From NCBI GenBank assembly GCA_009782555.1, contig WRIV01000010.1:33903-97902 (forward strand): a DNA stretch of 64,000 bases, read 5' to 3'. Numbering within the stretch: position 1 is the first letter of the stretch; each line of letters starts with the position of its first letter. Below are positions 9,088-17,096 of this stretch, piece after piece. The position numbers and the translations under genes were made by a program. The DNA is from Treponema sp. Lineage in GTDB: Bacteria; Spirochaetota; Spirochaetia; Treponematales; Breznakiellaceae. The notes beneath the pieces were generated by a model. It made no database searches and was not told where the DNA came from. It was given only the letters and a program-made list of their open reading frames with translations.

Positions 9088-9627
9088 CTAGTGCCGCGGC
9101 CTGGCCGCTTGTTCCATCAACTCAAACCCTAAATCTAGGGTAAACGAATCATCGTAAAGATCAAGTTTTATTTTTGCCCTTTTCTTTCTTTTATCGACCT
9201 TTACGATGTTCCCCTCAAGCCCCGCCAGGGGACCGTCAACCACCACAATTCGGTCGTTTTCATCAAAATAAACCTTGGAAAACCCCGCCAAGGGGCCGGT
9301 TTTTTTGACAAAATGAAGCACCGTTTCCAGGTCCCGGCCCGAAAGGGGTTGGATATTTCTGTTTGATTTAAGAAAGCGGAAAAAGCCGACTGTCCGGCGG
9401 AATTGCCAGCGGTAGCGGTTTAAGATCTCCCTTTCGGTTTCCAGAAAAAGGTACCCTGGAAAAACAGCCGGCGTGGTCTGAATCATCATCCCCCGGCGGC
9501 GAACGGCAATTTTTCGTTTAGGAAAATAAATTTCTATGGGGCAATCAGGGTTAAGGGCCCGGAAAAGGCGTATATACTTTTCTTCGCCCCTGGTTTTTAC
9601 CTGAACCGTATAGTAGTTCACCATCAT
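9088..9627 (-). CDS. NusG-paralogue antiterminator (LoaP/RfaH/UpxY-like)
   Basis: A 179-residue specialised NusG paralogue. An N-terminal NGN domain (YYTVQVKTRGEEKYIRLF, then TTPAVFPGYLFLETE at about 50-66) is followed by a C-terminal KOW domain (DENDRIVVVDGPLAGLEGN, KVDKRKKRAKIKL). Housekeeping nusG normally sits by rplK/secE; this one leads a surface-sugar gene pair, which is the typical position of LoaP/UpxY-type factors that let RNA polymerase read through terminators in their own cluster. Two ATGs are possible, at 9627 and 9624; no strong ribosome-binding site precedes either. A run of ten A (T on the coding strand) lies at 9636-9645. An in-frame extension further upstream would run antisense into the divergent gene, so I rejected it. 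Confidence 0.85.
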   Translation of the reverse strand: MMVNYYTVQVKTRGEEKYIRLFRALNPDCPIEIYFPKRKIAVRRRGMMIQTTPAVFPGYLFLETEREILNRYRWQFRRTVGFFRFLKSNRNIQPLSGRDLETVLHFVKKTGPLAGFSKVYFDENDRIVVVDGPLAGLEGNIVKVDKRKKRAKIKLDLYDDSFTLDLGFELMEQAARPRH

Positions 9628-9635
9628 TTTATTGT

Positions 9636-9645
9636 AAAAAAAAAA
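9636..9645. repeat. Homopolymer A10/T10 tract upstream of the NusG paralogue
   Basis: Ten consecutive A on the plus strand (T on the coding strand of the NusG paralogue), 8-9 nt upstream of its first ATG. On the minus strand it abuts a TACAAT that could be a -10 box. Tracts of this length can gain or lose bases by replication slippage. Confidence 0.7.
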
Positions 9646-9701
9646 GAATGAAGAGTGAAGTGAAAGGTCCTTTTTTCCGATAGATATAATGGAGGAATGC
9701 C

Positions 9702-10178
9702 ATGAAAAAACGGTTTTTTGCATTAATTCTTGCCTGCGTTGGTTTTTTATCCCTTGAGGCGGCGACGGTGTCTGTTCAAGTTGTTGAAACTGGACTTCCC
9801 TTCGGAAGCGGCTGTTCCAGTTCTGCCATGATCTGGGAAAGCGGTATGATGGACGCCTTTTTCGATGCCGGACACATCGTTTCCAACGCTCCATGCCAGC
9901 AGATCGAAAAAACTGCCTCCTTGCTTCCGCCGGAGCTTAATGGGGATTTTGATGAAGCCAGGATTGGCGGGGCGGATTATTATGTATTGATCCTTATTAA
10001 TTATTCAAATGGCAGTCCCGAACACCCCAAGGATGTTTTTGTCCGGGTCTTTAAAGTTTCTACCGGAGAAATTCTCTATGAAACCTCCGAAGCCGCCAAG
10101 GTTTGGAGAAACATTGATGATGAATTTCTTGATGCGAAAAAGACAGCGGGAAATGTAATTCCTCGTTTAAAAGGCTGA
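9702..10178 (+). CDS. Secreted protein of unknown function
   Basis: A 158-residue protein I do not recognise. The ATG at 9702 has a good ribosome-binding site (GGAGG at 9691-9695). A classical signal peptide is visible (KKR, hydrophobic FFALILACVGFLSL, then EAA as a likely signal peptidase I site), so the mature protein is periplasmic or surface-exposed. The mature part begins with a short beta-like stretch (TVSVQVVETGL) and has a ADYYVLILINYS strand and a DVFVRVFKVSTGEILYE segment. This resembles small periplasmic beta domains, but no family is assigned. It is followed after 3 nt by the RlpA/SPOR gene, so the two are probably co-transcribed. Confidence 0.75.
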   Translation: MKKRFFALILACVGFLSLEAATVSVQVVETGLPFGSGCSSSAMIWESGMMDAFFDAGHIVSNAPCQQIEKTASLLPPELNGDFDEARIGGADYYVLILINYSNGSPEHPKDVFVRVFKVSTGEILYETSEAAKVWRNIDDEFLDAKKTAGNVIPRLKG

Positions 10179-10181
10179 AAA

Positions 10182-11516
10182 ATGAAGAAGTACCGGCTTG
10201 TTACAACGCTGCTGGCCGCTTTCTTGTTCCTCCAGGGGAATTCTGTTTGGGAAGGGGCGGCGGCAGTTTCTTCCGCGGATTTTCCTGATACGGGCCTCTA
10301 TGTGGCTACCAATTCCTTTCCCCGGAATACGGTGGTAGACCTTACCAATCTTGAGACAGGAAAAACCGTCCGGGTGATTGTAGCTTCCGGGCTTGATGCG
10401 CCGGGGCTTTTGGCCGTAGTTTCCAGGGAAGCAGCCGAGGAGGTGGGACTGCGAAGCCGTACCATCGGCAGGATACGTATGTCAGCTCCCTCAGACCCCA
10501 TAGCTTTTTCCCGGTTTTCCGACGAATACCGTTCGGGGGATCCAGATTACGATCCCCTGGCAGCGCTGGAAGGTATTTATGGAAAAGACATATTAAAATA
10601 TGATACATCAGGAATCCCTTCCGACGCCCTTGACGGCCCCTATCGCAGTGACCCGGACGGTATCTGGACGGATACGCCTGTGGAAAATATCCCGGTTGTG
10701 ACTGAACCAGACCCCGGCCCGGAAATAATTCCAGAACCTGAACCAGTGCCGGAGCCCGAACCGGAACCGGTATTCGTGCCGGACCCTGAACCGGAGCCGG
10801 AACCAATACCGGAGCCCGAACCGGAACCGGTATTCGTGCCGGACCCTGAACCGGAGCCTGAACCAGTACCGGAGCCCGAACCGGAACCGGTATTCGTGCC
10901 GGACCCTGAACCAGTATTTGTACCCGAACCGGATCCGGAACCGGAACCGGTATTCGTGCCGGACCCTGAACCAGTATTTGTACCCGAACCGGATCCGGAA
11001 CCAATACCGGAGCCCGAACCGGATCCGGTATTCGTGCCGGACCCTGAACCGGTATTTGTACCCGAACCGGAGCCGGTACTAACGGATCTGCCCGTTGACT
11101 ATATTCCGCCAAGTCTTCCGCCCCCGGATATCCCGGCGGGTCCGAAAAGTGATACCACCCCTCCGGAAATTGTCTATACCCTGATCCCCGCGGAAGAAAG
11201 ACCTCCCCAGGGTTATACTCCACCTGCTCCGGCGGTTCATGCGGTACCGCAGATTTTCAGTGTTCCCGCCGTGGCTGAACTGGAACGGGGAAAATACTAT
11301 CTTCAGATCGGTGCTTACAGTCAGGTCCCCGCTGTAGAACAGGAAATTTCAAAAGTGGATCGAGGGCATCCTTTGACCGTGCAATGTATTGGAACAAAGG
11401 AGAAGCCCATTTACCGGATCCTTATTGGCCCGATGAACCAGGGAGAGTGTACCGCCCTCTTAAGAAATTTCCTGGCCAAGGGTTATAAGGACGCATTTGT
11501 CAGAAGGGGAGAGTAG
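10182..11516 (+). CDS. RlpA-like double-psi barrel protein with Pro/Glu repeat and SPOR domain
   Basis: A 444-residue exported protein with a signal peptide ([15 protein letters not shown]). Three parts are visible. Residues about 40-105 resemble the RlpA double-psi beta-barrel ([39 protein letters not shown]). Residues about 175-305 are a Pro-Glu-Pro repeat that likely spans the periplasm. Residues about 366-442 form a SPOR domain ([27 protein letters not shown]), which binds denuded peptidoglycan glycan strands. Known RlpA proteins are lytic transglycosylases with a GxASWYG start motif; that motif is not evident here, so catalysis is uncertain. It may act in cell separation or wall remodelling. 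It ends 32 nt before the convergent glgA, with a hairpin between them. Confidence 0.82.
   Translation: MKKYRLVTTLLAAFLFLQGNSVWEGAAAVSSADFPDTGLYVATNSFPRNTVVDLTNLETGKTVRVIVASGLDAPGLLAVVSREAAEEVGLRSRTIGRIRMSAPSDPIAFSRFSDEYRSGDPDYDPLAALEGIYGKDILKYDTSGIPSDALDGPYRSDPDGIWTDTPVENIPVVTEPDPGPEIIPEPEPVPEPEPEPVFVPDPEPEPEPIPEPEPEPVFVPDPEPEPEPVPEPEPEPVFVPDPEPVFVPEPDPEPEPVFVPDPEPVFVPEPDPEPIPEPEPDPVFVPDPEPVFVPEPEPVLTDLPVDYIPPSLPPPDIPAGPKSDTTPPEIVYTLIPAEERPPQGYTPPAPAVHAVPQIFSVPAVAELERGKYYLQIGAYSQVPAVEQEISKVDRGHPLTVQCIGTKEKPIYRILIGPMNQGECTALLRNFLAKGYKDAFVRRGE
10732..11082 (+). repeat. 60-bp in-frame tandem repeat (20-residue Pro/Glu unit)
   Basis: From about 10741 the sequence repeats with a 60-base period for at least four units (10741, 10801, 10861, 10921), then continues as shorter rearranged versions to about 11082. 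The first two units differ at only three positions. The unit encodes [23 protein letters not shown] residues. The period is a multiple of three, so gain or loss of units keeps the frame. Confidence 0.9.
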
Positions 11517-11529
11517 CAGCGGTGATTTG

Positions 11530-11564
11530 AGCTATGGGTACGGAGAGTTTAAGTACCCATAGCT
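11530..11564. terminator. Perfect 12-bp hairpin between convergent SPOR-protein and glgA genes
   Basis: AGCTATGGGTAC (11530-11541) is exactly complementary in reverse to GTACCCATAGCT (11553-11564), with an 11-nt loop. The right arm includes the last sense codons of glgA, and the glgA stop lies in the loop. There is no long T run on either side, so intrinsic terminator activity is plausible but not certain. Its position between two gene ends suits a bidirectional terminator or 3' end stabiliser. Confidence 0.6.
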
Positions 11565-13093
11565 TTCCGGTAAAGTTCCGTGTACTGCAATGCCGATTTT
11601 TTCCAGGAGAAATCCTGTTCCATTCCCCGCAGGCGCATGGCTTCAATGTCTTTCCTTCTGTTGTACCAAGCCCAAACCGCCCAGCCCACGGTATCGTAGA
11701 TTGAATTGGGGCTTAAGTAATCAAACATAAAACCTGTTCCTTCTCCTGTCTTCTGGTTGTAGTTTTGTACCGTGTCGGCCAGACCACCGGTGTTTCGCAC
11801 GATGGGAATGGTTCCGTAGGCCAGGGAATACATCTGGTTAAGGCCGCAGGGTTCGTAACGGCTGGGCATAAGGAAAAAATCAGCTCCCCCCTCGATAAGG
11901 TGCGACAGTTCTTCGTTATACCCAATTTGAGCTTTAAAGTTAGAAAGCCGGGAAGAGAGACTGCCTATTTCATGTTCTGCCCAGGCTTCTCCCGCTCCAA
12001 GAAACACAAATTGAAGGTTCATGTCCAGGCAAATGGAAAAGGCCGATCCATAGGAGGGGCCGAACAGTTCTCCCACGCCCTTCTGTTCCGTAAGGCGGCA
12101 GATCATTCCGATCAGGGGAACCTTTGAAGCTTCCGGCAGGCCGTAACGGCGCTGGAGGGCTTTTTTTGCCTTGACCTTTCCGCTTAGGTCTTTGATAGAA
12201 TAAGGCGCGGGAAGGTAACGGTCTGTTGCCGGGTTCCATACTTCGATATCAACGCCGTTGAGGATTCCCGTGTAGTCTTCACTTCGATAACGAAGGGGTC
12301 CGTCAAGCCGGAACCCTCCTTCCTGGCTTAAGGTTTCCCGGGCATAACTGGGAGAAACGGTATTGATCTTGTCGGCGCTGTTGATCCCCGCTTTCAGGAG
12401 GTTCATCATATTCCAATCGTCAAAACCCGCCTGATAGAACACGTCCCAGCCCAGGCCGGTGTAAAAGAATGCGTCTTTTGAATAGATTCCCTGATAGCCC
12501 AGATTGTGAATGGTCAGGATCGATGCGGTCGTTGCAAAGGATCCTGTTTCGCCGGATTCGTTATATCCGCCGTATTTTTCTCCATGGCGGAGGAATACAG
12601 GCGCCAGGGCAGCGGGCCAGTCGTGGGCGTGGAGTATGTCAGGGTACCAGCCGATTTTTCTGCATAATTGAAAACAGGATCGGCAAAAAAAAGCAAAACG
12701 CCGGGGGTTGTCCAGAAAATCCGGTTCAAAGGGACTGCCGTAGATTCCGTCCCGGCCAAAAAAACCTTCATGTTCGATAAAGTACACCTTTACAGGTTTT
12801 TTCGATCCGTTGGATGGTCCAACGGACGGTCCGCTGGGAAGATCCGTGGTATAGGCCGAACACCATTCTTCGCCCCCGGCCATGGGAACCCCCAGGGCGC
12901 CTTCCATCCTTTTTAGTTTGTCCCGGTTGATGCCGTAGTACCGGGGCATAACGATCTTTACTTCATGACCCAGCCGGGCCAGGGCCAAAGAAAGGGAAGA
13001 AACCGCATCGGCCAGTCCGCCGGTTTTGGCAAAGGGGACTGCCTCGCTGGTACACATAAGAATTTTTAATTTGGTTCCGCCAGTTTTTGCCAT
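11549..13093 (-). CDS. glgA: Glycogen synthase GlgA
   Basis: GT5-family ADP-glucose (or UDP-glucose) alpha-1,4-glucan synthase of 514 residues, cytoplasmic. The N-terminal KTGGLADAVSSL motif (about 23-34) binds the nucleotide sugar. The GT-B C-terminal domain has ICRLTEQKGVGEL and the conserved PSRYEPCGLNQMYSLAYG, followed by RNTGGLADTV. Length is in the family range (about 480-530). It is the last gene of a leftward run after comF, two paaK genes and an ACT-domain gene, with a 6-nt gap from the last. No other glycogen genes are in the window. The hairpin at 11530-11564 overlaps its 3' end. Confidence 0.94.
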   Translation of the reverse strand: MAKTGGTKLKILMCTSEAVPFAKTGGLADAVSSLSLALARLGHEVKIVMPRYYGINRDKLKRMEGALGVPMAGGEEWCSAYTTDLPSGPSVGPSNGSKKPVKVYFIEHEGFFGRDGIYGSPFEPDFLDNPRRFAFFCRSCFQLCRKIGWYPDILHAHDWPAALAPVFLRHGEKYGGYNESGETGSFATTASILTIHNLGYQGIYSKDAFFYTGLGWDVFYQAGFDDWNMMNLLKAGINSADKINTVSPSYARETLSQEGGFRLDGPLRYRSEDYTGILNGVDIEVWNPATDRYLPAPYSIKDLSGKVKAKKALQRRYGLPEASKVPLIGMICRLTEQKGVGELFGPSYGSAFSICLDMNLQFVFLGAGEAWAEHEIGSLSSRLSNFKAQIGYNEELSHLIEGGADFFLMPSRYEPCGLNQMYSLAYGTIPIVRNTGGLADTVQNYNQKTGEGTGFMFDYLSPNSIYDTVGWAVWAWYNRRKDIEAMRLRGMEQDFSWKKSALQYTELYRKAMGT

Positions 13094-13099
13094 AACCTG

Positions 13100-13516
13100 T
13101 TAAAAAGATTCTATCATAGAAAGGCCGTTTTCCTGGATTAAGCGCAGTCCTTTGTCGTGATCTTCCAGCTTGAAGATCACCGCCGCTTTTCCTTCTTTTC
13201 CTTCCAGGGACGCGTAAAGGTATTCGATGTTTACGCTGGCGGTTTTAAAAATGTCCATTACCTTGGCAAGGCTTCCTGGTTCGTCCTCTATTTCCACGGC
13301 GGCTACATTTGTGATCCTTGTTGTAAAGCCCGCTTCATTCAGGGCAGCGGCGGCTTTTTCCTGGTTATTTACAATAAGCCGGAGGATGCCAAAATCCGCC
13401 GTGTCGGCGATGGAAATGGCCCGCAGGTTAATCCCTGCATCGGCCAGCACCCTTGTTACTTCTCCCAGCCGCCCGGGCTTGTTTTCGAAAAAAACTGAAA
13501 TTTGTTTTATTTCCAT
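13100..13516 (-). CDS. Tandem ACT-domain protein
   Basis: A small protein of 138 residues made of two ACT domains: residues about 1-68 (QISVFFENKPGRLGEVTRVL, INLRAISIADT) and about 70-138 (AAVEIEDEPGSLAKVMDIFK, VNIEYLYAS). ACT domains bind amino acids and act as regulators. A good ribosome-binding site (AGGGAGG) precedes the ATG. Stand-alone ACT proteins of this type are often found beside phenylacetate-CoA ligase genes, as here: a paaK gene lies 24 nt upstream on the same strand. The likely role is to sense an aromatic or branched amino acid linked to that pathway; this is inferred from context. Confidence 0.88.
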   Translation of the reverse strand: MEIKQISVFFENKPGRLGEVTRVLADAGINLRAISIADTADFGILRLIVNNQEKAAAALNEAGFTTRITNVAAVEIEDEPGSLAKVMDIFKTASVNIEYLYASLEGKEGKAAVIFKLEDHDKGLRLIQENGLSMIESF

Positions 13517-13540
13517 CTTGTGCCTCCCTTTAGTATTAAC

Positions 13541-14842
13541 CTAAATTGTTCTGTTGTCGATAACTCTTTTTGCCTTGCCGGTGGATCGTTCTATGGTTTT
13601 TGGTTCAACAAGTTTTACCTTGACGCCGATCTGCAATTTGCTTTTCATCTCGCCTTCGATCCGGTTTCGCAGTTCTTCCAGCTTTCTGGTTTCGTCGCTG
13701 AAGAATTCCTGCTTTACTTCTACCTGGAGTTCTATTTCGTCCAGGCGGGTTTCGCCCCGGTTTATCACGATAAGGTATGCTGGTTCGGTTCCTTCGATGG
13801 CAAAGAGGGCGTGCTCGATCTGGCTGGGGAAGATATTCACGCCCCGGATTATCAGCATATCGTCGGTTCTGCCAAAGAGACGGTGCATCTTGACGGTGGT
13901 TCTGCCGCAGCGGCAGGGTTCATCGATGAAACAGGTGATGTCTCTGGTCCGGTACCGTAAAAGCGGCGTTCCTTCCTTGGTCAGGGTGGTAAAGACCAGT
14001 TCCCCCTTTTCGCCCATGGGCAGAGTCTTTCCTGTTTCCGGGTCGATGATCTCCGGATAAAACAGATCTTCGTTAACGTGCAGGCCGTTCTGGGCTTCAC
14101 ATTCAAAGGAAACGCCGGGACCGATAATTTCGGTAAGGCCATATATATCGTGAGCTTTCATCCCGTAACGGGCCTCGATTTCCTTCCGCATATTTTCACT
14201 CCAGGGTTCGGCGCCGAAACAGCCCTTCCGGATAGGCAGTTTTTGCAAGTCGATCTTTGCATCCGCCGCTTCTTCCGCCATAAAGAGGGCGTAGGAGGGA
14301 GTGCAGGTGAGCATGGAGGAGCCGAAGTCCTGCATTACCATAAGTTGGCGATCGGTGTTCCCGCTGGACATGGGCAGAACCTCCGCTCCAATCGTTAAAG
14401 CTCCATAGTGAACTCCGGCTCCTCCGGTGAACAAACCGTAGCCGTAACAGTTCTGAACGATGTCATCCTTGGTACAACCCCCGCCGGCCAGGGTCCGGGC
14501 CATGGCTTCCCGCCAAATGTCAATGTCCTTTTGGGAGTATTCATTTACCACGGGTTTTCCGGTGGTTCCCGAACTCATGTGGACCTCTACAATCTTGTCT
14601 TTGGAACAAGCCAGAAGGCCATGGGGATACAGTTCCCGAAGATCGTCCTTGGTGGTAAAGGGGAATTTTTCAATGTCCGGGAGAGCATGCAGGTCCGTGG
14701 ATTTTACTCCCCATTCATCCATTTTTTTCCGGTAGTAGGGTACCCGTTCATAGAGGGTTTCTATCAGGTTTTTCAGGCTGGCTAGCTGGAGTTTTTTCCG
14801 GGCCTCCCTTTCCATACATTCGTACTCTGGATTGTAAATCAT
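13541..14842 (-). CDS. paaK: Phenylacetate-CoA ligase family protein (first paralogue)
   Basis: AMP-forming acyl-CoA ligase of 433 residues. The adenylate motif is MSSGTTGKPVV (about 92-102), followed by AEPWSE, the YGLTEIIGPGV motif, RTRDIT and a C-terminal RCGRTTVKMHRLFGRTDDM, all as in PaaK. The family activates phenylacetate or other aryl acids to CoA thioesters with ATP in the cytoplasm. It is 9 nt downstream of a second paaK and 24 nt upstream of the ACT gene. In anaerobes such pairs often act with indolepyruvate:ferredoxin oxidoreductase in aromatic amino-acid metabolism; no such oxidoreductase is in this window. The exact substrate is not known. Confidence 0.9.
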   Translation of the reverse strand: MIYNPEYECMEREARKKLQLASLKNLIETLYERVPYYRKKMDEWGVKSTDLHALPDIEKFPFTTKDDLRELYPHGLLACSKDKIVEVHMSSGTTGKPVVNEYSQKDIDIWREAMARTLAGGGCTKDDIVQNCYGYGLFTGGAGVHYGALTIGAEVLPMSSGNTDRQLMVMQDFGSSMLTCTPSYALFMAEEAADAKIDLQKLPIRKGCFGAEPWSENMRKEIEARYGMKAHDIYGLTEIIGPGVSFECEAQNGLHVNEDLFYPEIIDPETGKTLPMGEKGELVFTTLTKEGTPLLRYRTRDITCFIDEPCRCGRTTVKMHRLFGRTDDMLIIRGVNIFPSQIEHALFAIEGTEPAYLIVINRGETRLDEIELQVEVKQEFFSDETRKLEELRNRIEGEMKSKLQIGVKVKLVEPKTIERSTGKAKRVIDNRTI

Positions 14843-14851
14843 ATCCTATCC

Positions 14852-16165
14852 TTACAAATCCCTGGGCCGCAGATCTTTTACCCTTACAGCCTTGCCTTCG
14901 CTTACGGGAAGGCTTCCGGATTCGTGCAATTCCACCCTGGGGTTAAGGGTGATCGATGTCTGGAGGGTACGGCGGATCTTTTCTTTGAGTGCATTGAGGG
15001 GCCGGGTGTCGTCCATAAACATGGCGGGCGTTACTTCGGTTTTTACCGTAAGCCGGTCCAGAACGCCTTCTTTATCAATCTCGATTAGATAGTTGTTTCC
15101 CACTTCTTGTATGGCCATGATCACTTCTTCGATCTGGCTGGGGAAGACATTTACTCCGTTGATAATGAGCATATCATCACTGCGGCCTGCGATCCGGTAG
15201 AGCCGGCGGTGGGTCCGTCCGCAGGGACAGGGGCCGGGGATAAAACCCGTCAGATCCCGGGTGCGGTAGCGGAGTATGGGGGTTGCTTCCCGGCATAGAA
15301 TGGTAATCACCAGTTCTCCCCGTGTTCCTTCCGGTACGTTCTCCAGGGTTTCGGGATCGACGATCTCCGCGATATAGCCGTCTTCCCAGATGTGCAGTCC
15401 GTTCTTGCACTGGCATTCAAAGGCAACTCCGGGGCCGTTCATTTCCGAAAGGCCGTAGGAGTTATATACATCGATGCCGAGGAGTTCTTCTATGCGCCGG
15501 CGGGTATCCTCCGAATAGGGTTCCGCTCCCGCAAAGGCCCGCTTTAAGCACAGGCTCTTCCGGCTTACTCCTTCTTCCTTCATCTTTGATTCAACATGGA
15601 GCAGAAAACTGGGGGTGGCGTGGACCACCGTGGTACCGAAATCCTGCATAAGACGGAACTGTCGGGCGGTGTTTCCCGATCCAGAAGGGATCACCAGCAT
15701 TCCCACTTCTTCTGCGCCGGCATGAAAACCCAGGCCCCCGGTAAAAAGGCCGTAGTTGATCATGTTTTGGAATACGTCCGCCTTCGTGCAACCCGTGCTG
15801 TAGATGCACCGGGCCATGAAACTGGCCCATTGTTTTAGATCGTCCCGGGAAAAATATATTGTCGTGGGAGTACCGGTGGTGCCGCTGGACGCGTGGAGGC
15901 GGACCACTTCTTCCCTGGATATGGAAAGAAACCCGTAAGGAAAACCATCCCGCAGATCCTGCTTAGTGGTGAAGGGAATGCGTTTTAGATCGTTCAGGGT
16001 TTTTATATCATCGGGAGTATTTATCCCTGTCTTTGCAAGGCGTTTTTTATAGAAAGGAGAGCGGATGCTGCGGCGGATAACTTCTTTTAACTTGGTAATC
16101 TGCAATGACTCCAGTTCACTCCGGGGCATGGTCTCTATCGCTTCATTCCAGTATTGAAAAGCCAT
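14852..16165 (-). CDS. paaK: Phenylacetate-CoA ligase family protein (second paralogue)
   Basis: A 437-residue PaaK paralogue, adjacent to the other copy and similar to it over the whole length. The P-loop-like HASSGTTGTPTTIYFS (about 90-105), AEPYSEDTRRRIEELLG, YGLSEMNGPGVAFECQ, RTRDLTGFI and GRSDDMLIINGVNVFP motifs are all present, so it should be catalytically competent. The two copies differ enough in the acid-binding region to suggest different substrates (for example phenylacetate against indoleacetate or another aryl acid), but this is inference. It is 37 nt downstream of comF on the same strand. Confidence 0.9.
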   Translation of the reverse strand: MAFQYWNEAIETMPRSELESLQITKLKEVIRRSIRSPFYKKRLAKTGINTPDDIKTLNDLKRIPFTTKQDLRDGFPYGFLSISREEVVRLHASSGTTGTPTTIYFSRDDLKQWASFMARCIYSTGCTKADVFQNMINYGLFTGGLGFHAGAEEVGMLVIPSGSGNTARQFRLMQDFGTTVVHATPSFLLHVESKMKEEGVSRKSLCLKRAFAGAEPYSEDTRRRIEELLGIDVYNSYGLSEMNGPGVAFECQCKNGLHIWEDGYIAEIVDPETLENVPEGTRGELVITILCREATPILRYRTRDLTGFIPGPCPCGRTHRRLYRIAGRSDDMLIINGVNVFPSQIEEVIMAIQEVGNNYLIEIDKEGVLDRLTVKTEVTPAMFMDDTRPLNALKEKIRRTLQTSITLNPRVELHESGSLPVSEGKAVRVKDLRPRDL

Positions 16166-16202
16166 GAGTTTTAGTTTACCACAGAACGGTAAGGCTTGGC
16201 TA

Positions 16203-17000
16203 TCAATCGTAGCAAAGGCATATCCCGTAAACTCTTTCGGCGCCCCCGGTTTTTAACGCCGTAGCACAAGCATCCAGGGTAGCTCCAGTGGTGTATACAT
16301 CATCAAATAGGATCGCCGTCCTGGGAACCATTCGGGAGACAGCGGTAGAATTTGTTACGATGATCTTTCCTTTAAGGTTTTGCAGCCGGTTTTCCCTGTT
16401 CAATTCTTTTTGGCTTTCCGAAGGAAGCCGGAGGAGGCAGCGGCGGACGGGGATGGAATTTTTGTTTTTGGAACTTTCCAGCAGCCTGGCCAGGTATTCG
16501 ATCTGATCCCAGCCCTTTTGTTTGATCTTTTCCGATCTAAAAGGAACCGGTGTCCAGCCGAATAGAGCGGTGTTCATTGTTGAATTTTCCAATGAATCGA
16601 GCAGCATATCCAGGCCCTGCCGCAGTTTTTCGGCAAAAAAATTTCCCAGGCTGAGATGTTTTTTAAATTTGTAGGCCGATAGAATTTTTTGGTATTTTCC
16701 AGCATAGGGAAAAAGGGAAATAACCCGGTCAAAGGATCGTGCCGGCCCATTCCTGCAGGGAAGACAGGTTCCACTTTCGGAGATAAGGGGTTTGCCGCAG
16801 ATGGAACAACGGCCCCTGCCCGCCCTGGGGACAACAAGGATTTCCCGGCAGGAACCGCAGAGACCATAGAGGGCATTTTCATTTCCCGCCCGCCCGGCAG
16901 TTTTATACAGAGCCCTTCCGCAGAGGGCGCAGCCCTGGGGGAACAATGCTTCACGCAGCGTTTCCCGCCAGCGGCTCAGGGCTGTGTAAAGAAGGTTCAT
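16203..17000 (-). CDS. comF: ComF-family phosphoribosyltransferase-like protein
   Basis: A 265-residue ComFC/GntX-type protein. The N-terminus carries four CxxC-type zinc motifs (CALCG, CGSC, CSICG, CLPC), followed by a type I phosphoribosyltransferase fold with the PRPP-binding motif ILFDDVYTTGAT near the C-terminus. ComF is needed for DNA uptake in several bacteria, although homologues occur widely in non-competent ones. I chose the ATG at 17000: the open frame extends upstream to 17249, but that part overlaps the divergent DUF1576 gene and has no homology to ComF. It leads the leftward paaK-paaK-ACT-glgA run. Confidence 0.87.
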   Translation of the reverse strand: MNLLYTALSRWRETLREALFPQGCALCGRALYKTAGRAGNENALYGLCGSCREILVVPRAGRGRCSICGKPLISESGTCLPCRNGPARSFDRVISLFPYAGKYQKILSAYKFKKHLSLGNFFAEKLRQGLDMLLDSLENSTMNTALFGWTPVPFRSEKIKQKGWDQIEYLARLLESSKNKNSIPVRRCLLRLPSESQKELNRENRLQNLKGKIIVTNSTAVSRMVPRTAILFDDVYTTGATLDACATALKTGGAERVYGICLCYD

Positions 17001-17046
17001 AATCCTATATAGGGAGGAAGTATGGCGGGCGCTTTTATTTAAGGAA

Positions 17047-17075
17047 TTGACGATGCAACTTTTGGCAGTTACTAT
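17047..17075 (+). promoter_or_regulatory. Sigma-70-type promoter for the DUF1576 gene
   Basis: TTGACG (17047-17052), 17-nt spacer, TACTAT (17070-17075). This excludes a TTG at 17076 as the start and fits translation from 17097 or 17109. Confidence 0.6.
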
Positions 17076-17096
17076 TTGGTATGCCAAGCGGAAAAA

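Noticed and set aside
9685..9690. Perfect TATAAT as a -10 box for the secreted-protein gene at 9702
   Set aside because: It abuts the ribosome-binding site and would start transcription at or after it; no -35 is found 16-18 nt upstream. I did not call it a promoter.
10732..11082. CRISPR-like regular repeat
   Set aside because: The repeats are contiguous without spacers and continue the reading frame of the SPOR protein.
10342..11223. Minus-strand open frame with Val-Pro repeats
   Set aside because: It is the antisense reading of the 60-bp Pro/Glu repeat and disappears outside it.
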